A DNA stretch of 64,000 nt from Petunia secreta (GCA_029990175.1 JARKIP010000017.1:16200001-16264000), one strand, 5' to 3'. Counted from the stretch's first letter, positions 45,982 through 56,653 are shown. A program made the numbers and translations. The notes: generated by a model not told the origin, from the letters alone.

Positions 45982-46213
45982 GTCATTCTTTGCGCTCTAA
46001 CTTCTCTTATCCGTTCCGTGCCCCCGCTAATCTTTTAAACCTTTAAACCGTCATAACTTTACGCTCGTTCATCCGTTTCGTGCGATTCTTTTTTTCAATT
46101 CGAGTAATCTTTCAAGATCTACCTCCACAAGCTGCCGTAGTCCCGCTTACTAAGACGTGCCTTGCACCATTCGCGGATTTACGACCCCGCCCGCCGTTAT
46201 TTTGGCAAAAAGA

Positions 46214-46332
46214 GGGATGCAACACGAGGACTTCCCGGAGGGTCACCCATTCCAGTACTACTCTCGCCCAAGCACGCTTAACTTCGGAGTTCTGATGGGA
46301 TCCGGTGCGTTAGTGCTGGTATGATCGCATCC
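46214..46332 (-). rRNA. 5S: 5S ribosomal RNA (copy 132)
   Basis: Consensus gene and spacer. Confidence 0.97.
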
Positions 46333-46564
46333 GTCATTCTTTGCGCTCTAACTTCTCTTATCCGTTCCGTGCCCCCGCTAATCTTTTAAACCTTTAAACC
46401 GTCATAACTTTACGCTCGTTCATCCGTTTCGTGCGATTCTTTTTTTCAATTCGAGTAATCTTTCAAGATCTACCTCCACAAGCTGCCGTAGTCCCGCTTA
46501 CTAAGACGTGCCTTGCACCATTCGCGGATTTACGACCCCGCCCGCCGTTATTTTGGCAAAAAGA

Positions 46565-46683
46565 GGGATGCAACACGAGGACTTCCCGGAGGGTCACCCA
46601 TTCCAGTACTACTCTCGCCCAAGCACGCTTAACTTCGGAGTTCTGATGGGATCCGGTGCGTTAGTGCTTGTATGATCGCATCC
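46565..46683 (-). rRNA. 5S: 5S ribosomal RNA (copy 133), C15A
   Basis: C15A (base 46669), a helix II mismatch. Confidence 0.95.
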
Positions 46684-46915
46684 GTCATTCTTTGCGCTCT
46701 AACTTCTCTTATCCGTTCCGTGCCCCCGCTAATCTTTTAAACCTTTAAACCGTCATAACTTTACGCTCGTTCATCCGTTTCGTGCGATTCTTTTTTTCAA
46801 TTCGAGTAATCTTTCAAGATCTACCTCCACAAGCTGCCGTAGTCCCGCTTACTAAGACGTGCCTTGCACCATTCGCGGATTTACGACCCCGCCCGCCGTT
46901 ATTTTGGCAAAAAGA

Positions 46916-47034
46916 GGGATGCAACACGAGGACTTCCCGGAGGGTCACCCATTCCAGTACTACTCTCGCCCAAGCACGCTTGACTTCGGAGTTCTGATGG
47001 GATCCGGTGCGTTAGTGCTGGTATGATCGCATCC
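46916..47034 (-). rRNA. 5S: 5S ribosomal RNA (copy 134), T53C
   Basis: T53C in box A (base 46982). Confidence 0.96.
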
Positions 47035-47266
47035 GTCATTCTTTGCGCTCTAACTTCTCTTATCCGTTCCGTGCCCCCGCTAATCTTTTAAACCTTTAAA
47101 CCGTCATAACTTTACGCTCGTTCATCCGTTTCGTGCGATTCTTTTTTTCAATTCGAGTAATCTTTCAAGATCTACCTCCACAAGCTGCCGTAGTCCCGCT
47201 TACTAAGACGTGTCTTGCACCATTCGCGGATTTACGACCCCGCCCGCCGTTATTTTGGCAAAAAGA

Positions 47267-47385
47267 GGGATGCAACACGAGGACTTCCCGGAGGGTCACC
47301 CATTCCAGTACTACTCTCGCCCAAGCACGCTTAACTTCGGAGTTCTGATGGGATCCGGTGCGTTAGTGCTGGTATGATCGCATCC
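47267..47385 (-). rRNA. 5S: 5S ribosomal RNA (copy 135)
   Basis: Consensus gene; C to T at 47213 in the downstream spacer. Confidence 0.97.
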
Positions 47386-47617
47386 GTCATTCTTTGCGCT
47401 CTAACTTCTCTTATCCGTTCCGTGCCCCCGCTAATCTTTTAAACCTTTAAACCGTCATAACTTTACGCTCGTTCATCCGTTTCGTGCGATTCTTTTTTTC
47501 AATTCGAGTAATCTTTCAAGATCTACCTCCACAAGCTGCCGTAGTCCCGCTTACTAAGACGTGCCTTGCACCATTCGCGGATTTACGACCCCGCCCGCCG
47601 TTATTTTGGCAAAAAGA

Positions 47618-47736
47618 GGGATGCAACACGAGGACTTCCCGGAGGGTCACCCATTCCAGTACTACTCTCGCCCAAGCACGCTTGACTTCGGAGTTCTGAT
47701 GGGATCCGGTGCGTTAGTGCTGGTATGATCGCATCC
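47618..47736 (-). rRNA. 5S: 5S ribosomal RNA (copy 136), T53C
   Basis: T53C in box A (base 47684). Confidence 0.96.
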
Positions 47737-47871
47737 GTCATTCTTTGCGCTCTAACTTCTCTTATCCGTTCCGTGCCCCCGCTAATCTTTTAAACCTTTA
47801 AACCGTCATAACTTTACGCTCGTTCATCCGTTTCGTGCGATTCTTTTTTTCAATTCGAGTAATCTTTCAAG

Positions 47872-48015
47872 ATCTACCTCCACAAGCTGCCGTAGTCCCG
47901 CTTACTAAGACGTGCCTTGCACCATTCGCGGATTTACGACCCCATCTACCTCCACAAGCTGCCGTAGTCCCGCTTACTAAGACGTGCCTTGCACCATTCG
48001 CGGATTTACGACCCC
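47872..48015. repeat. 72-bp spacer tandem duplication
   Basis: A 72-bp part of the spacer, starting ATCTACCTCC and ending TTACGACCCC, is present twice in tandem (47872-47943 and 47944-48015) with no difference between the copies that I can see. The spacer downstream of copy 137 is therefore 304 bp and contains nothing else new. The unit is 423 bp. Confidence 0.95.
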
Positions 48016-48040
48016 GCCCGCCGTTATTTTGGCAAAAAGA

Positions 48041-48159
48041 GGGATGCAACACGAGGACTTCCCGGAGGGTCACCCATTCCAGTACTACTCTCGCCCAAGC
48101 ACGCTTAACTTCGGAGTTCTGATGGGATCCGGTGCGTTAGTGCTGGTATGATCGCATCC
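48041..48159 (-). rRNA. 5S: 5S ribosomal RNA (copy 137)
   Basis: Consensus gene; its 3' spacer is 304 bp because of the 72-bp duplication (47872-48015). First unit of block 1. Confidence 0.97.
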
Positions 48160-48391
48160 GTCATTCTTTGCGCTCTAACTTCTCTTATCCGTTCCGTGCC
48201 CCCGCTAATCTTTTAAACCTTTAAACCGTCATAACTTTACGCTCGTTCATCCGTTTCGTGCGATTCTTTTTTTCAATTCGAGTAATCTTTCAAGATCTAC
48301 CTCCACAAGCTGCCGTAGTCCCGCTTACTAAGACGTGCCTTGCACCATTCGCGGATTTACGACCCCGCCCGCCGTTATTTTGGCAAAAAGA

Positions 48392-48510
48392 GGGATGCAA
48401 CACGAGGACTTCCCGGAGGGTCACCCATTCCAGTACTACTCTCGCCCAAGCACGCTTAACTTCGGAGTTCTGATGGGATCCGGTGCGTTAGTGCTGGTAT
48501 GATCGCATCC
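48392..48510 (-). rRNA. 5S: 5S ribosomal RNA (copy 138)
   Basis: Consensus gene and spacer; second unit of block 1. Confidence 0.97.
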
Positions 48511-48742
48511 GTCATTCTTTGCGCTCTAACTTCTCTTATCCGTTCCGTGCCCCCGCTAATCTTTTAAACCTTTAAACCGTCATAACTTTACGCTCGTTCA
48601 TCCGTTTCGTGCGATTCTTTTTTTCAATTCGAGTAATCTTTCAAGATCTACCTCCACAAGCTGCCGTAGTCCCGCTTACTAAGACGTGCCTTGCACCATT
48701 CGCGGATTTACGACCCCGCCCGCCGTTATTTTGGCAAAAAGA

Positions 48743-48861
48743 GGGATGCAACACGAGGACTTCCCGGAGGGTCACCCATTCCAGTACTACTCTCGCCCAA
48801 ACACGCTTAACTTCGGAGTTCTGATGGGATCCGGTGCGTTAGTGCTGGTATGATCGCATCC
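48743..48861 (-). rRNA. 5S: 5S ribosomal RNA (copy 139), C61T
   Basis: C61T (base 48801) leaves a G17-U61 wobble in helix II and lies in box A. Third unit of block 1. Confidence 0.96.
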
Positions 48862-49093
48862 GTCATTCTTTGCGCTCTAACTTCTCTTATCCGTTCCGTG
48901 CCCCCGCTAATCTTTTAAACCTTTAAACCGTCATAACTTTACGCTCGTTCATCCGTTTCGTGCGATTCTTTTTTTCAATTCGAGTAATCTTTCAAGATCT
49001 ACCTCCACAAGCTGCCGTAGTCCCGCTTACTAAGACGTGCCTTGCACCATTCGCGGATTTACGACCCCGCCCGCCGTTATTTTGGCAAAAAGA

Positions 49094-49212
49094 GGGATGC
49101 AACACGAGGACTTCCCGGAGGGTCACCCATTCCAGTACTACTCTCGCCCAAGCACGCTTAACTTCGGAGTTCTGATGGGATCCGGTGCGTTAGTGCTGGT
49201 ATGATCGCATCC
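49094..49212 (-). rRNA. 5S: 5S ribosomal RNA (copy 140)
   Basis: Consensus gene and spacer; fourth unit of block 1. Confidence 0.97.
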
Positions 49213-49444
49213 GTCATTCTTTGCGCTCTAACTTCTCTTATCCGTTCCGTGCCCCCGCTAATCTTTTAAACCTTTAAACCGTCATAACTTTACGCTCGTT
49301 CATCCGTTTCGTGCGATTCTTTTTTTCAATTCGAGTAATCTTTCAAGATCTACCTCCACAAGCTGCCGTAGTCCCGCTTACTAAGACGTGCCTTGCACCA
49401 TTCGCGGATTTACGACCCCGCCCGCCGTTATTTTGGCAAAAAGA

Positions 49445-49563
49445 GGGATGCAACACGAGGACTTCCCGGAGGGTCACCCATTCCAGTACTACTCTCGCCC
49501 AAGCACGCTTAACTTCGGAGTTCTGATGGGATCCGGTGCGTTAGTGCTTGTATGATCGCATCC
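49445..49563 (-). rRNA. 5S: 5S ribosomal RNA (copy 141), C15A
   Basis: C15A (base 49549); fifth unit of block 1. Confidence 0.95.
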
Positions 49564-49698
49564 GTCATTCTTTGCGCTCTAACTTCTCTTATCCGTTCCG
49601 TGCCCCCGCTAATCTTTTAAACCTTTAAACCGTCATAACTTTACGCTCGTTCATCCGTTTCGTGCGATTCTTTTTTTCAATTCGAGTAATCTTTCAAG

Positions 49699-49842
49699 AT
49701 CTACCTCCACAAGCTGCCGTAGTCCCGCTTACTAAGACGTGCCTTGCACCATTCGCGGATTTACGACCCCATCTACCTCCACAAGCTGCCGTAGTCCCGC
49801 TTACTAAGACGTGCCTTGCACCATTCGCGGATTTACGACCCC
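49699..49842. repeat. 72-bp spacer tandem duplication, second occurrence
   Basis: This has the same 72-bp duplication with the same end points as at 47872-48015, 1,827 bp further on (49699-49770 and 49771-49842). Identical breakpoints mean it was copied together with its surroundings. The 304 bp spacer downstream of copy 142 holds no other feature. Confidence 0.95.
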
Positions 49843-49867
49843 GCCCGCCGTTATTTTGGCAAAAAGA

Positions 49868-49986
49868 GGGATGCAACACGAGGACTTCCCGGAGGGTCAC
49901 CCATTCCAGTACTACTCTCGCCCAAGCACGCTTAACTTCGGAGTTCTGATGGGATCCGGTGCGTTAGTGCTGGTATGATCGCATCC
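49868..49986 (-). rRNA. 5S: 5S ribosomal RNA (copy 142)
   Basis: Consensus gene; 304 bp 3' spacer with the 72-bp duplication (49699-49842). First unit of block 2. Confidence 0.97.
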
Positions 49987-50218
49987 GTCATTCTTTGCGC
50001 TCTAACTTCTCTTATCCGTTCCGTGCCCCCGCTAATCTTTTAAACCTTTAAACCGTCATAACTTTACGCTCGTTCATCCGTTTCGTGCGATTCTTTTTTT
50101 CAATTCGAGTAATCTTTCAAGATCTACCTCCACAAGCTGCCGTAGTCCCGCTTACTAAGACGTGCCTTGCACCATTCGCGGATTTACGACCCCGCCCGCC
50201 GTTATTTTGGCAAAAAGA

Positions 50219-50337
50219 GGGATGCAACACGAGGACTTCCCGGAGGGTCACCCATTCCAGTACTACTCTCGCCCAAGCACGCTTAACTTCGGAGTTCTGA
50301 TGGGATCCGGTGCGTTAGTGCTGGTATGATCGCATCC
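50219..50337 (-). rRNA. 5S: 5S ribosomal RNA (copy 143)
   Basis: Consensus gene and spacer; second unit of block 2. Confidence 0.97.
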
Positions 50338-50569
50338 GTCATTCTTTGCGCTCTAACTTCTCTTATCCGTTCCGTGCCCCCGCTAATCTTTTAAACCTTT
50401 AAACCGTCATAACTTTACGCTCGTTCATCCGTTTCGTGCGATTCTTTTTTTCAATTCGAGTAATCTTTCAAGATCTACCTCCACAAGCTGCCGTAGTCCC
50501 GCTTACTAAGACGTGCCTTGCACCATTCGCGGATTTACGACCCCGCCCGCCGTTATTTTGGCAAAAAGA

Positions 50570-50688
50570 GGGATGCAACACGAGGACTTCCCGGAGGGTC
50601 ACCCATTCCAGTACTACTCTCGCCCAAACACGCTTAACTTCGGAGTTCTGATGGGATCCGGTGCGTTAGTGCTGGTATGATCGCATCC
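50570..50688 (-). rRNA. 5S: 5S ribosomal RNA (copy 144), C61T
   Basis: C61T (base 50628), matching copy 139. Confidence 0.96.
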
Positions 50689-50918
50689 GTCATTCTTTGC
50701 GCTCTAACTTCTCTTATCCGTTCCGTGCCCCCGCTAATCTTTTAAACCTTTAAACCGTCATAACTTTACGCTCGTTCATCCGTTTCGTGCGATTCTTTTT
50801 TTCAATTCGAGTAATCTTTCAAGATAGCTCCACAAGCTGCCGTAGTCCCGCTTACTAAGACGTGCCTTGCACCATTCGCGGATTTACGACCCCGCCCGCC
50901 GTTATTTTGGCAAAAAGA

Positions 50919-51037
50919 GGGATGCAACACGAGGACTTCCCGGAGGGTCACCCATTCCAGTACTACTCTCGCCCAAGCACGCTTAACTTCGGAGTTCTGA
51001 TGGGATCCGGTGCGTTAGTGCTGGTATGATCGCATCC
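50919..51037 (-). rRNA. 5S: 5S ribosomal RNA (copy 145), 349-bp unit
   Basis: Consensus gene; the downstream spacer reads AAGATAGCTCC near 50821-50831, a 2-bp loss plus one substitution that destroys the BglII site. Confidence 0.97.
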
Positions 51038-51269
51038 GTCATTCTTTGCGCTCTAACTTCTCTTATCCGTTCCGTGCCCCCGCTAATCTTTTAAACCTTT
51101 AAACCGTCATAACTTTACGCTCGTTCATCCGTTTCGTGCGATTCTTTTTTTCAATTCGAGTAATCTTTCAAGATCTACCTCCACAAGCTGCCGTAGTCCC
51201 GCTTACTAAGACGTGCCTTGCACCATTCGCGGATTTACGACCCCGCCCGCCGTTATTTTGGCAAAAAGA

Positions 51270-51388
51270 GGGATGCAACACGAGGACTTCCCGGAGGGTC
51301 ACCCATTCCAGTACTACTCTCGCCCAAGCACGCTTAACTTCGGAGTTCTGATGGGATCCGGTGCGTTAGTGCTTGTATGATCGCATCC
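51270..51388 (-). rRNA. 5S: 5S ribosomal RNA (copy 146), C15A
   Basis: C15A (base 51374), matching copy 141. Confidence 0.95.
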
Positions 51389-51620
51389 GTCATTCTTTGC
51401 GCTCTAACTTCTCTTATCCGTTCCGTGCCCCCGCTAATCTTTTAAACCTTTAAACCGTCATAACTTTACGCTCGTTCATCCGTTTCGTGCGATTCTTTTT
51501 TTCAATTCGAGTAATCTTTCAAGATCTACCTCCACAAGCTGCCGTAGTCCCGCTTACTAAGACGTGCCTTGCACCATTCGCGGATTTACGACCCCGCCCG
51601 CCGTTATTTTGGCAAAAAGA

Positions 51621-51739
51621 GGGATGCAACACGAGGACTTCCCGGAGGGTCACCCATTCCAGTACTACTCTCGCCCAAGCACGCTTAACTTCGGAGTTCT
51701 GATGGGATCCGGTGCATTAGTGCTGGTATGATCGCATCC
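51621..51739 (-). rRNA. 5S: 5S ribosomal RNA (copy 147), C24T
   Basis: C24T (base 51716) at a CpG in an unpaired loop; position 24 varies between plants, so it is probably neutral. Confidence 0.96.
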
Positions 51740-51971
51740 GTCATTCTTTGCGCTCTAACTTCTCTTATCCGTTCCGTGCCCCCGCTAATCTTTTAAACCT
51801 TTAAACCGTCATAACTTTACGCTCGTTCATCCGTTTCGTGCGATTCTTTTTTTCAATTCAAGTAATCTTTCAAGATCTACCTCCACAAGCTGCCGTAGTC
51901 CCGCTTACTAAGACGTGCCTTGCACCATTCGCGGATTTACGACCCCGCCCGCCGTTATTTTGGCAAAAAGA

Positions 51972-52090
51972 GGGATGCAACACGAGGACTTCCCGGAGGG
52001 TCACCCATTCCAGTACTACTCTCGCCCAAGCACGCTTAACTTCGGAGTTCTGATGGGATCCGGTGCGTTAGTGCTGGTATGATCGCATCC
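51972..52090 (-). rRNA. 5S: 5S ribosomal RNA (copy 148)
   Basis: Consensus gene; G to A at 51860 (CpG) in the downstream spacer. Confidence 0.97.
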
Positions 52091-52322
52091 GTCATTCTTT
52101 GCGCTCTAACTTCTCTTATCCGTTCCGTGCCCCCGCTAATCTTTTAAACCTTTAAACCGTCATAACTTTACGCTCGTTCATCCGTTTCGTGCGATTCTTT
52201 TTTTCAATTCGAGTAATCTTTCAAGATCTACCTCCACAAGCTGCCGTAGTCCCGCTTACTAAGACGTGCCTTGCACCATTCGCGGATTTACGACCCCGCC
52301 CGCCGTTATTTTGGCAAAAAGA

Positions 52323-52441
52323 GGGATGCAACACGAGGACTTCCCGGAGGGTCACCCATTCCAGTACTACTCTCGCCCAAGCACGCTTAACTGCGGAGTT
52401 CTGATGGGATCCGGTGCGTTAGTGCTGGTATGATCGCATCC
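52323..52441 (-). rRNA. 5S: 5S ribosomal RNA (copy 149), A49C
   Basis: A49C (base 52393), a base also found at this site in some other plants, so probably tolerated. Confidence 0.96.
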
Positions 52442-52673
52442 GTCATTCTTTGCGCTCTAACTTCTCTTATCCGTTCCGTGCCCCCGCTAATCTTTTAAAC
52501 CTTTAAACCGTCATAACTTTACGCTCGTTCATCCGTTTCGTGCGATTCTTTTTTTCAATTCGAGTAATCTTTCAAGATCTACCTCCACAAGCTGCCGTAG
52601 TCCCGCTTACTAAGACGTGCCTTGCACCATTCGCGGATTTACGACCCCGCCCGCCGTTATTTTGGAAAAAAGA

Positions 52674-52792
52674 GGGATGCAACACGAGGACTTCCCGGAG
52701 GGTCACCCATTCCAGTACTACTCTCGCCCAAGCACGCTTCACTTCGGAGTTCTGATGGGATCCGGTGCGTTAGTGCTGGTATGATCGCATCC
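52674..52792 (-). rRNA. 5S: 5S ribosomal RNA (copy 150), T53G
   Basis: T53G in box A (base 52740) and a T6 terminator (C to A at 52666). Confidence 0.95.
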
Positions 52793-53024
52793 GTCATTCT
52801 TTGCGCTCTAACTTCTCTTATCCGTTCCGTGCCCCCGCTAATCTTTTAAACCTTTAAACCGTCATAACTTTACGCTCGTTCATCCGTTTCGTGCGATTCT
52901 TTTTTTCAATTCGAGTAATCTTTCAAGATCTACCTCCACAAGCTGCCGTAGTCCCGCTTACTAAGACGTGCCTTGCACCATTCGCGGATTTACGACCCCG
53001 CCCGCCGTTATTTTGGCAAAAAGA

Positions 53025-53143
53025 GGGATGCAACACGAGGACTTCCCGGAGGGTCACCCATTCCAGTACTACTCTCGCCCAAGCACGCTTAACTTCGGAG
53101 TTCTGATGGGATCCGGTGCGTTAGTGCTGGTATGATCGCATCC
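53025..53143 (-). rRNA. 5S: 5S ribosomal RNA (copy 151)
   Basis: Consensus gene and spacer. Confidence 0.97.
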
Positions 53144-53375
53144 GTCATTCTTTGCGCTCTAACTTCTCTTATCCGTTCCGTGCCCCCGCTAATCTTTTAA
53201 ACCTTTAAACCGTCATAACTTTACGCTCGTTCATCCGTTTCGTGCGATTCTTTTTTTCAATTCGAGTAATCTTTCAAGATCTACCTCCACAAGCTGCCGT
53301 AGTCCCGCTTACTAAGACGTGCCTTGCACCATTCGCGGATTTACGACCCCGCCCGCCGTTATTTTGGCAAAAAGA

Positions 53376-53494
53376 GGGATGCAACACGAGGACTTCCCGG
53401 AGGGTCACCCATTCCAGTACTACTCTCGCCCAAGCACGCTTAACTTCGGAGTTCTGATGGGATCCGGTGCGTTAGTGCTGGTATGATCGCATCC
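53376..53494 (-). rRNA. 5S: 5S ribosomal RNA (copy 152)
   Basis: Consensus gene; upstream A to G at 53559 (-65) in the second TTTAAACC. Confidence 0.97.
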
Positions 53495-53726
53495 GTCATT
53501 CTTTGCGCTCTAACTTCTCTTATCCGTTCCGTGCCCCCGCTAATCTTTTAAACCTTTAGACCGTCATAACTTTACGCTCGTTCATCCGTTTCGTGCGATT
53601 CTTTTTTTCAATTCGAGTAATCTTTCAAGATCTACCTCCACAAGCTGCCGTAGTCCCGCTTACTAAGACGTGCCTTGCACCATTCGCGGATTTACGACCC
53701 CGCCCGCCGTTATTTTGGCAAAAAGA

Positions 53727-53845
53727 GGGATGCAACACGAGGACTTCCCGGAGGGTCACCCATTCCAGTACTACTCTCGCCCAAGCACGCTTAACTTCGG
53801 AGTTCTGATGGGATCCGGTGCGTTAGTGCTGGTATGATCGCATCC
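53727..53845 (-). rRNA. 5S: 5S ribosomal RNA (copy 153)
   Basis: Consensus gene and spacer. Confidence 0.97.
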
Positions 53846-54077
53846 GTCATTCTTTGCGCTCTAACTTCTCTTATCCGTTCCGTGCCCCCGCTAATCTTTT
53901 AAACCTTTAAACCGTCATAACTTTACGCTCGTTCATCCGTTTCGTGCGATTCTTTTTTTCAATTCGAGTAATCTTTCAAGATCTACCTCCACAAGCTGCC
54001 GTAGTCCCGCTTACTAAGACGTGCCTTGCACCATTCGCGGATTTACGACCCCGCCCGCCGTTATTTTGGCAAAAAGA

Positions 54078-54196
54078 GGGATGCAACACGAGGACTTCCC
54101 GGAGGGTCACCCATTCCAGTACTACTCTCGCCCAAGCACGCTTAACTTCGGAGTTCTGATGGGATCCGGTGCGTTAGTGCTGGTATGATCGCATCC
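54078..54196 (-). rRNA. 5S: 5S ribosomal RNA (copy 154)
   Basis: Consensus gene; upstream A to G at 54261 (-65). Confidence 0.97.
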
Positions 54197-54428
54197 GTCA
54201 TTCTTTGCGCTCTAACTTCTCTTATCCGTTCCGTGCCCCCGCTAATCTTTTAAACCTTTAGACCGTCATAACTTTACGCTCGTTCATCCGTTTCGTGCGA
54301 TTCTTTTTTTCAATTCGAGTAATCTTTCAAGATCTACCTCCACAAGCTGCCGTAGTCCCGCTTACTAAGACGTGCCTTGCACCATTCGCGGATTTACGAC
54401 CCCGCCCGCCGTTATTTTGGCAAAAAGA

Positions 54429-54547
54429 GGGATGCAACACGAGGACTTCCCGGAGGGTCACCCATTCCAGTACTACTCTCGCCCAAGCACGCTTAACTTC
54501 GGAGTTCTGATGGGATCCGGTGCGTTAGTGCTGGTATGATCGCATCC
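54429..54547 (-). rRNA. 5S: 5S ribosomal RNA (copy 155)
   Basis: Consensus gene and spacer. Confidence 0.97.
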
Positions 54548-54779
54548 GTCATTCTTTGCGCTCTAACTTCTCTTATCCGTTCCGTGCCCCCGCTAATCTT
54601 TTAAACCTTTAAACCGTCATAACTTTACGCTCGTTCATCCGTTTCGTGCGATTCTTTTTTTCAATTCGAGTAATCTTTCAAGATCTACCTCCACAAGCTG
54701 CCGTAGTCCCGCTTACTAAGACGTGCCTTGCACCATTCGCGGATTTACGACCCCGCCCGCCGTTATTTTGGCAAAAAGA

Positions 54780-54898
54780 GGGATGCAACACGAGGACTTC
54801 CCGGAGGGTCACCCATTCCAGTACTACTCTCGCCCAAGCACGCTTAACTTCGGAGTTCTGATGGGATCCGGTGCGTTAGTGCTGGTATGATCGCATCC
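54780..54898 (-). rRNA. 5S: 5S ribosomal RNA (copy 156)
   Basis: Consensus gene and spacer. Confidence 0.97.
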
Positions 54899-55130
54899 GT
54901 CATTCTTTGCGCTCTAACTTCTCTTATCCGTTCCGTGCCCCCGCTAATCTTTTAAACCTTTAAACCGTCATAACTTTACGCTCGTTCATCCGTTTCGTGC
55001 GATTCTTTTTTTCAATTCGAGTAATCTTTCAAGATCTACCTCCACAAGCTGCCGTAGTCCCGCTTACTAAGACGTGCCTTGCACCATTCGCGGATTTACG
55101 ACCCCGCCCGCCGTTATTTTGGCAAAAAGA

Positions 55131-55249
55131 GGGATGCAACACGAGGACTTCCCGGAGGGTCACCCATTCCAGTACTACTCTCGCCCAAGCACGCTTAACT
55201 TCGGAGTTCTGATGGGATCCGGTGCGTTAGTGCTGGTATGATCGCATCC
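55131..55249 (-). rRNA. 5S: 5S ribosomal RNA (copy 157)
   Basis: Consensus gene and spacer. Confidence 0.97.
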
Positions 55250-55481
55250 GTCATTCTTTGCGCTCTAACTTCTCTTATCCGTTCCGTGCCCCCGCTAATC
55301 TTTTAAACCTTTAAACCGTCATAACTTTACGCTCGTTCATCCGTTTCGTGCGATTCTTTTTTTCAATTCGAGTAATCTTTCAAGATCTACCTCCACAAGC
55401 TGCCGTACTCCCGCTTACTAAGACGTGCCTTGCACCATTCGCGGATTTACGACCCCGCCCGCCGTTATTTTGGCAAAAAGA

Positions 55482-55600
55482 GGGATGCAACACGAGGACT
55501 TCCCGGAGGGTCACCCATTCCAGTACTACTCTCGCCCAAGCACGCTTAACTTCGGAGTTCTGATGGGATCCGGTGCGTTAGTGCTGGTATGATCGCATCC
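55482..55600 (-). rRNA. 5S: 5S ribosomal RNA (copy 158)
   Basis: Consensus gene; G to C at 55408 in the downstream spacer, shared only with copy 161. Confidence 0.97.
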
Positions 55601-55832
55601 GTCATTCTTTGCGCTCTAACTTCTCTTATCCGTTCCGTGCCCCCGCTAATCTTTTAAACCTTTAAACCGTCATAACTTTACGCTCGTTCATCCGTTTCGT
55701 GCGATTCTTTTTTTCAATTCGAGTAATCTTTCAAGATCTACCTCCACAAGCTGCCGTAGTCCCGCTTACTAAGACGTGCCTTGCACCATTCGCGGATTTA
55801 CGACCCCGCCCGCCGTTATTTTGGCAAAAAGA

Positions 55833-55951
55833 GGGATGCAACACGAGGACTTCCCGGAGGGTCACCCATTCCAGTACTACTCTCGCCCAAGCACGCTTAA
55901 CTTCGGAGTTCTGATGGGATCCGGTGCGTTAGTGCTGGTATGATCGCATCC
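55833..55951 (-). rRNA. 5S: 5S ribosomal RNA (copy 159)
   Basis: Consensus gene and spacer. Confidence 0.97.
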
Positions 55952-56183
55952 GTCATTCTTTGCGCTCTAACTTCTCTTATCCGTTCCGTGCCCCCGCTAA
56001 TCTTTTAAACCTTTAAACCGTCATAACTTTACGCTCGTTCATCCGTTTCGTGCGATTCTTTTTTTCAATTCGAGTAATCTTTCAAGATCTACCTCCACAA
56101 GCTGCCGTAGTCCCGCTTACTAAGACGTGCCTTGCACCATTCGCGGATTTACGACCCCGCCCGCCGTTATTTTGGCAAAAAGA

Positions 56184-56302
56184 GGGATGCAACACGAGGA
56201 CTTCCCGGAGGGTCACCCATTCCAGTACTACTCTCGCCCAAGCACGCTTAACTTCGGAGTTCTGATGGGATCCGGTGCGTTAGTGCTGGTATGATCGCAT
56301 CC
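56184..56302 (-). rRNA. 5S: 5S ribosomal RNA (copy 160)
   Basis: Consensus gene and spacer. Confidence 0.97.
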
Positions 56303-56534
56303 GTCATTCTTTGCGCTCTAACTTCTCTTATCCGTTCCGTGCCCCCGCTAATCTTTTAAACCTTTAAACCGTCATAACTTTACGCTCGTTCATCCGTTTC
56401 GTGCGATTCTTTTTTTCAATTCGAGTAATCTTTCAAGATCTACCTCCACAAGCTGCCGTACTCCCGCTTACTAAGACGTGCCTTGCACCATTCGCGGATT
56501 TACGACCCCGCCCGCCGTTATTTTGGCAAAAAGA

Positions 56535-56653
56535 GGGATGCAACACGAGGACTTCCCGGAGGGTCACCCATTCCAGTACTACTCTCGCCCAAGCACGCTT
56601 CACTTCGGAGTTCTGATGGGATCCGGTGCGTTAGTGCTGGTATGATCGCATCC
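56535..56653 (-). rRNA. 5S: 5S ribosomal RNA (copy 161), T53G, chimeric unit
   Basis: T53G in box A (base 56601), as in copy 150, with the spacer G to C at 56461 seen in copy 158. The terminator is the normal T5, unlike copy 150. Confidence 0.95.

Larger units (their letters stand above)
47835..51486 (-). repeat. Five-unit higher-order repeat, 1,827 bp, two tandem copies
   Basis: Block 1 (47835-49661) and block 2 (49662-51486) each hold, in order, a unit with the 72-bp duplication, a consensus unit, a C61T unit (48801, 50628), another unit, and a C15A unit (49549, 51374). The only difference seen is the 2-bp shorter fourth unit of block 2 near 50826, which must be younger than the block duplication or have been corrected in block 1. 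The exact borders are hidden by unit identity and could shift by part of a unit. Confidence 0.9.

Noticed and set aside
47867..48073. Minus-strand open frame of 68 codons in the 423-bp units (also at 49694-49900)
   Set aside because: It exists only because the 72-bp duplication is a multiple of three and extends a chance frame. It is repetitive within itself and overlaps the 5S gene end.
52622..52849. 75-codon plus-strand frame in the two T53G units (also 56483-56710)
   Set aside because: It is opened by the T53G change removing a stop in the antisense of the 5S gene; no sign of a real protein.
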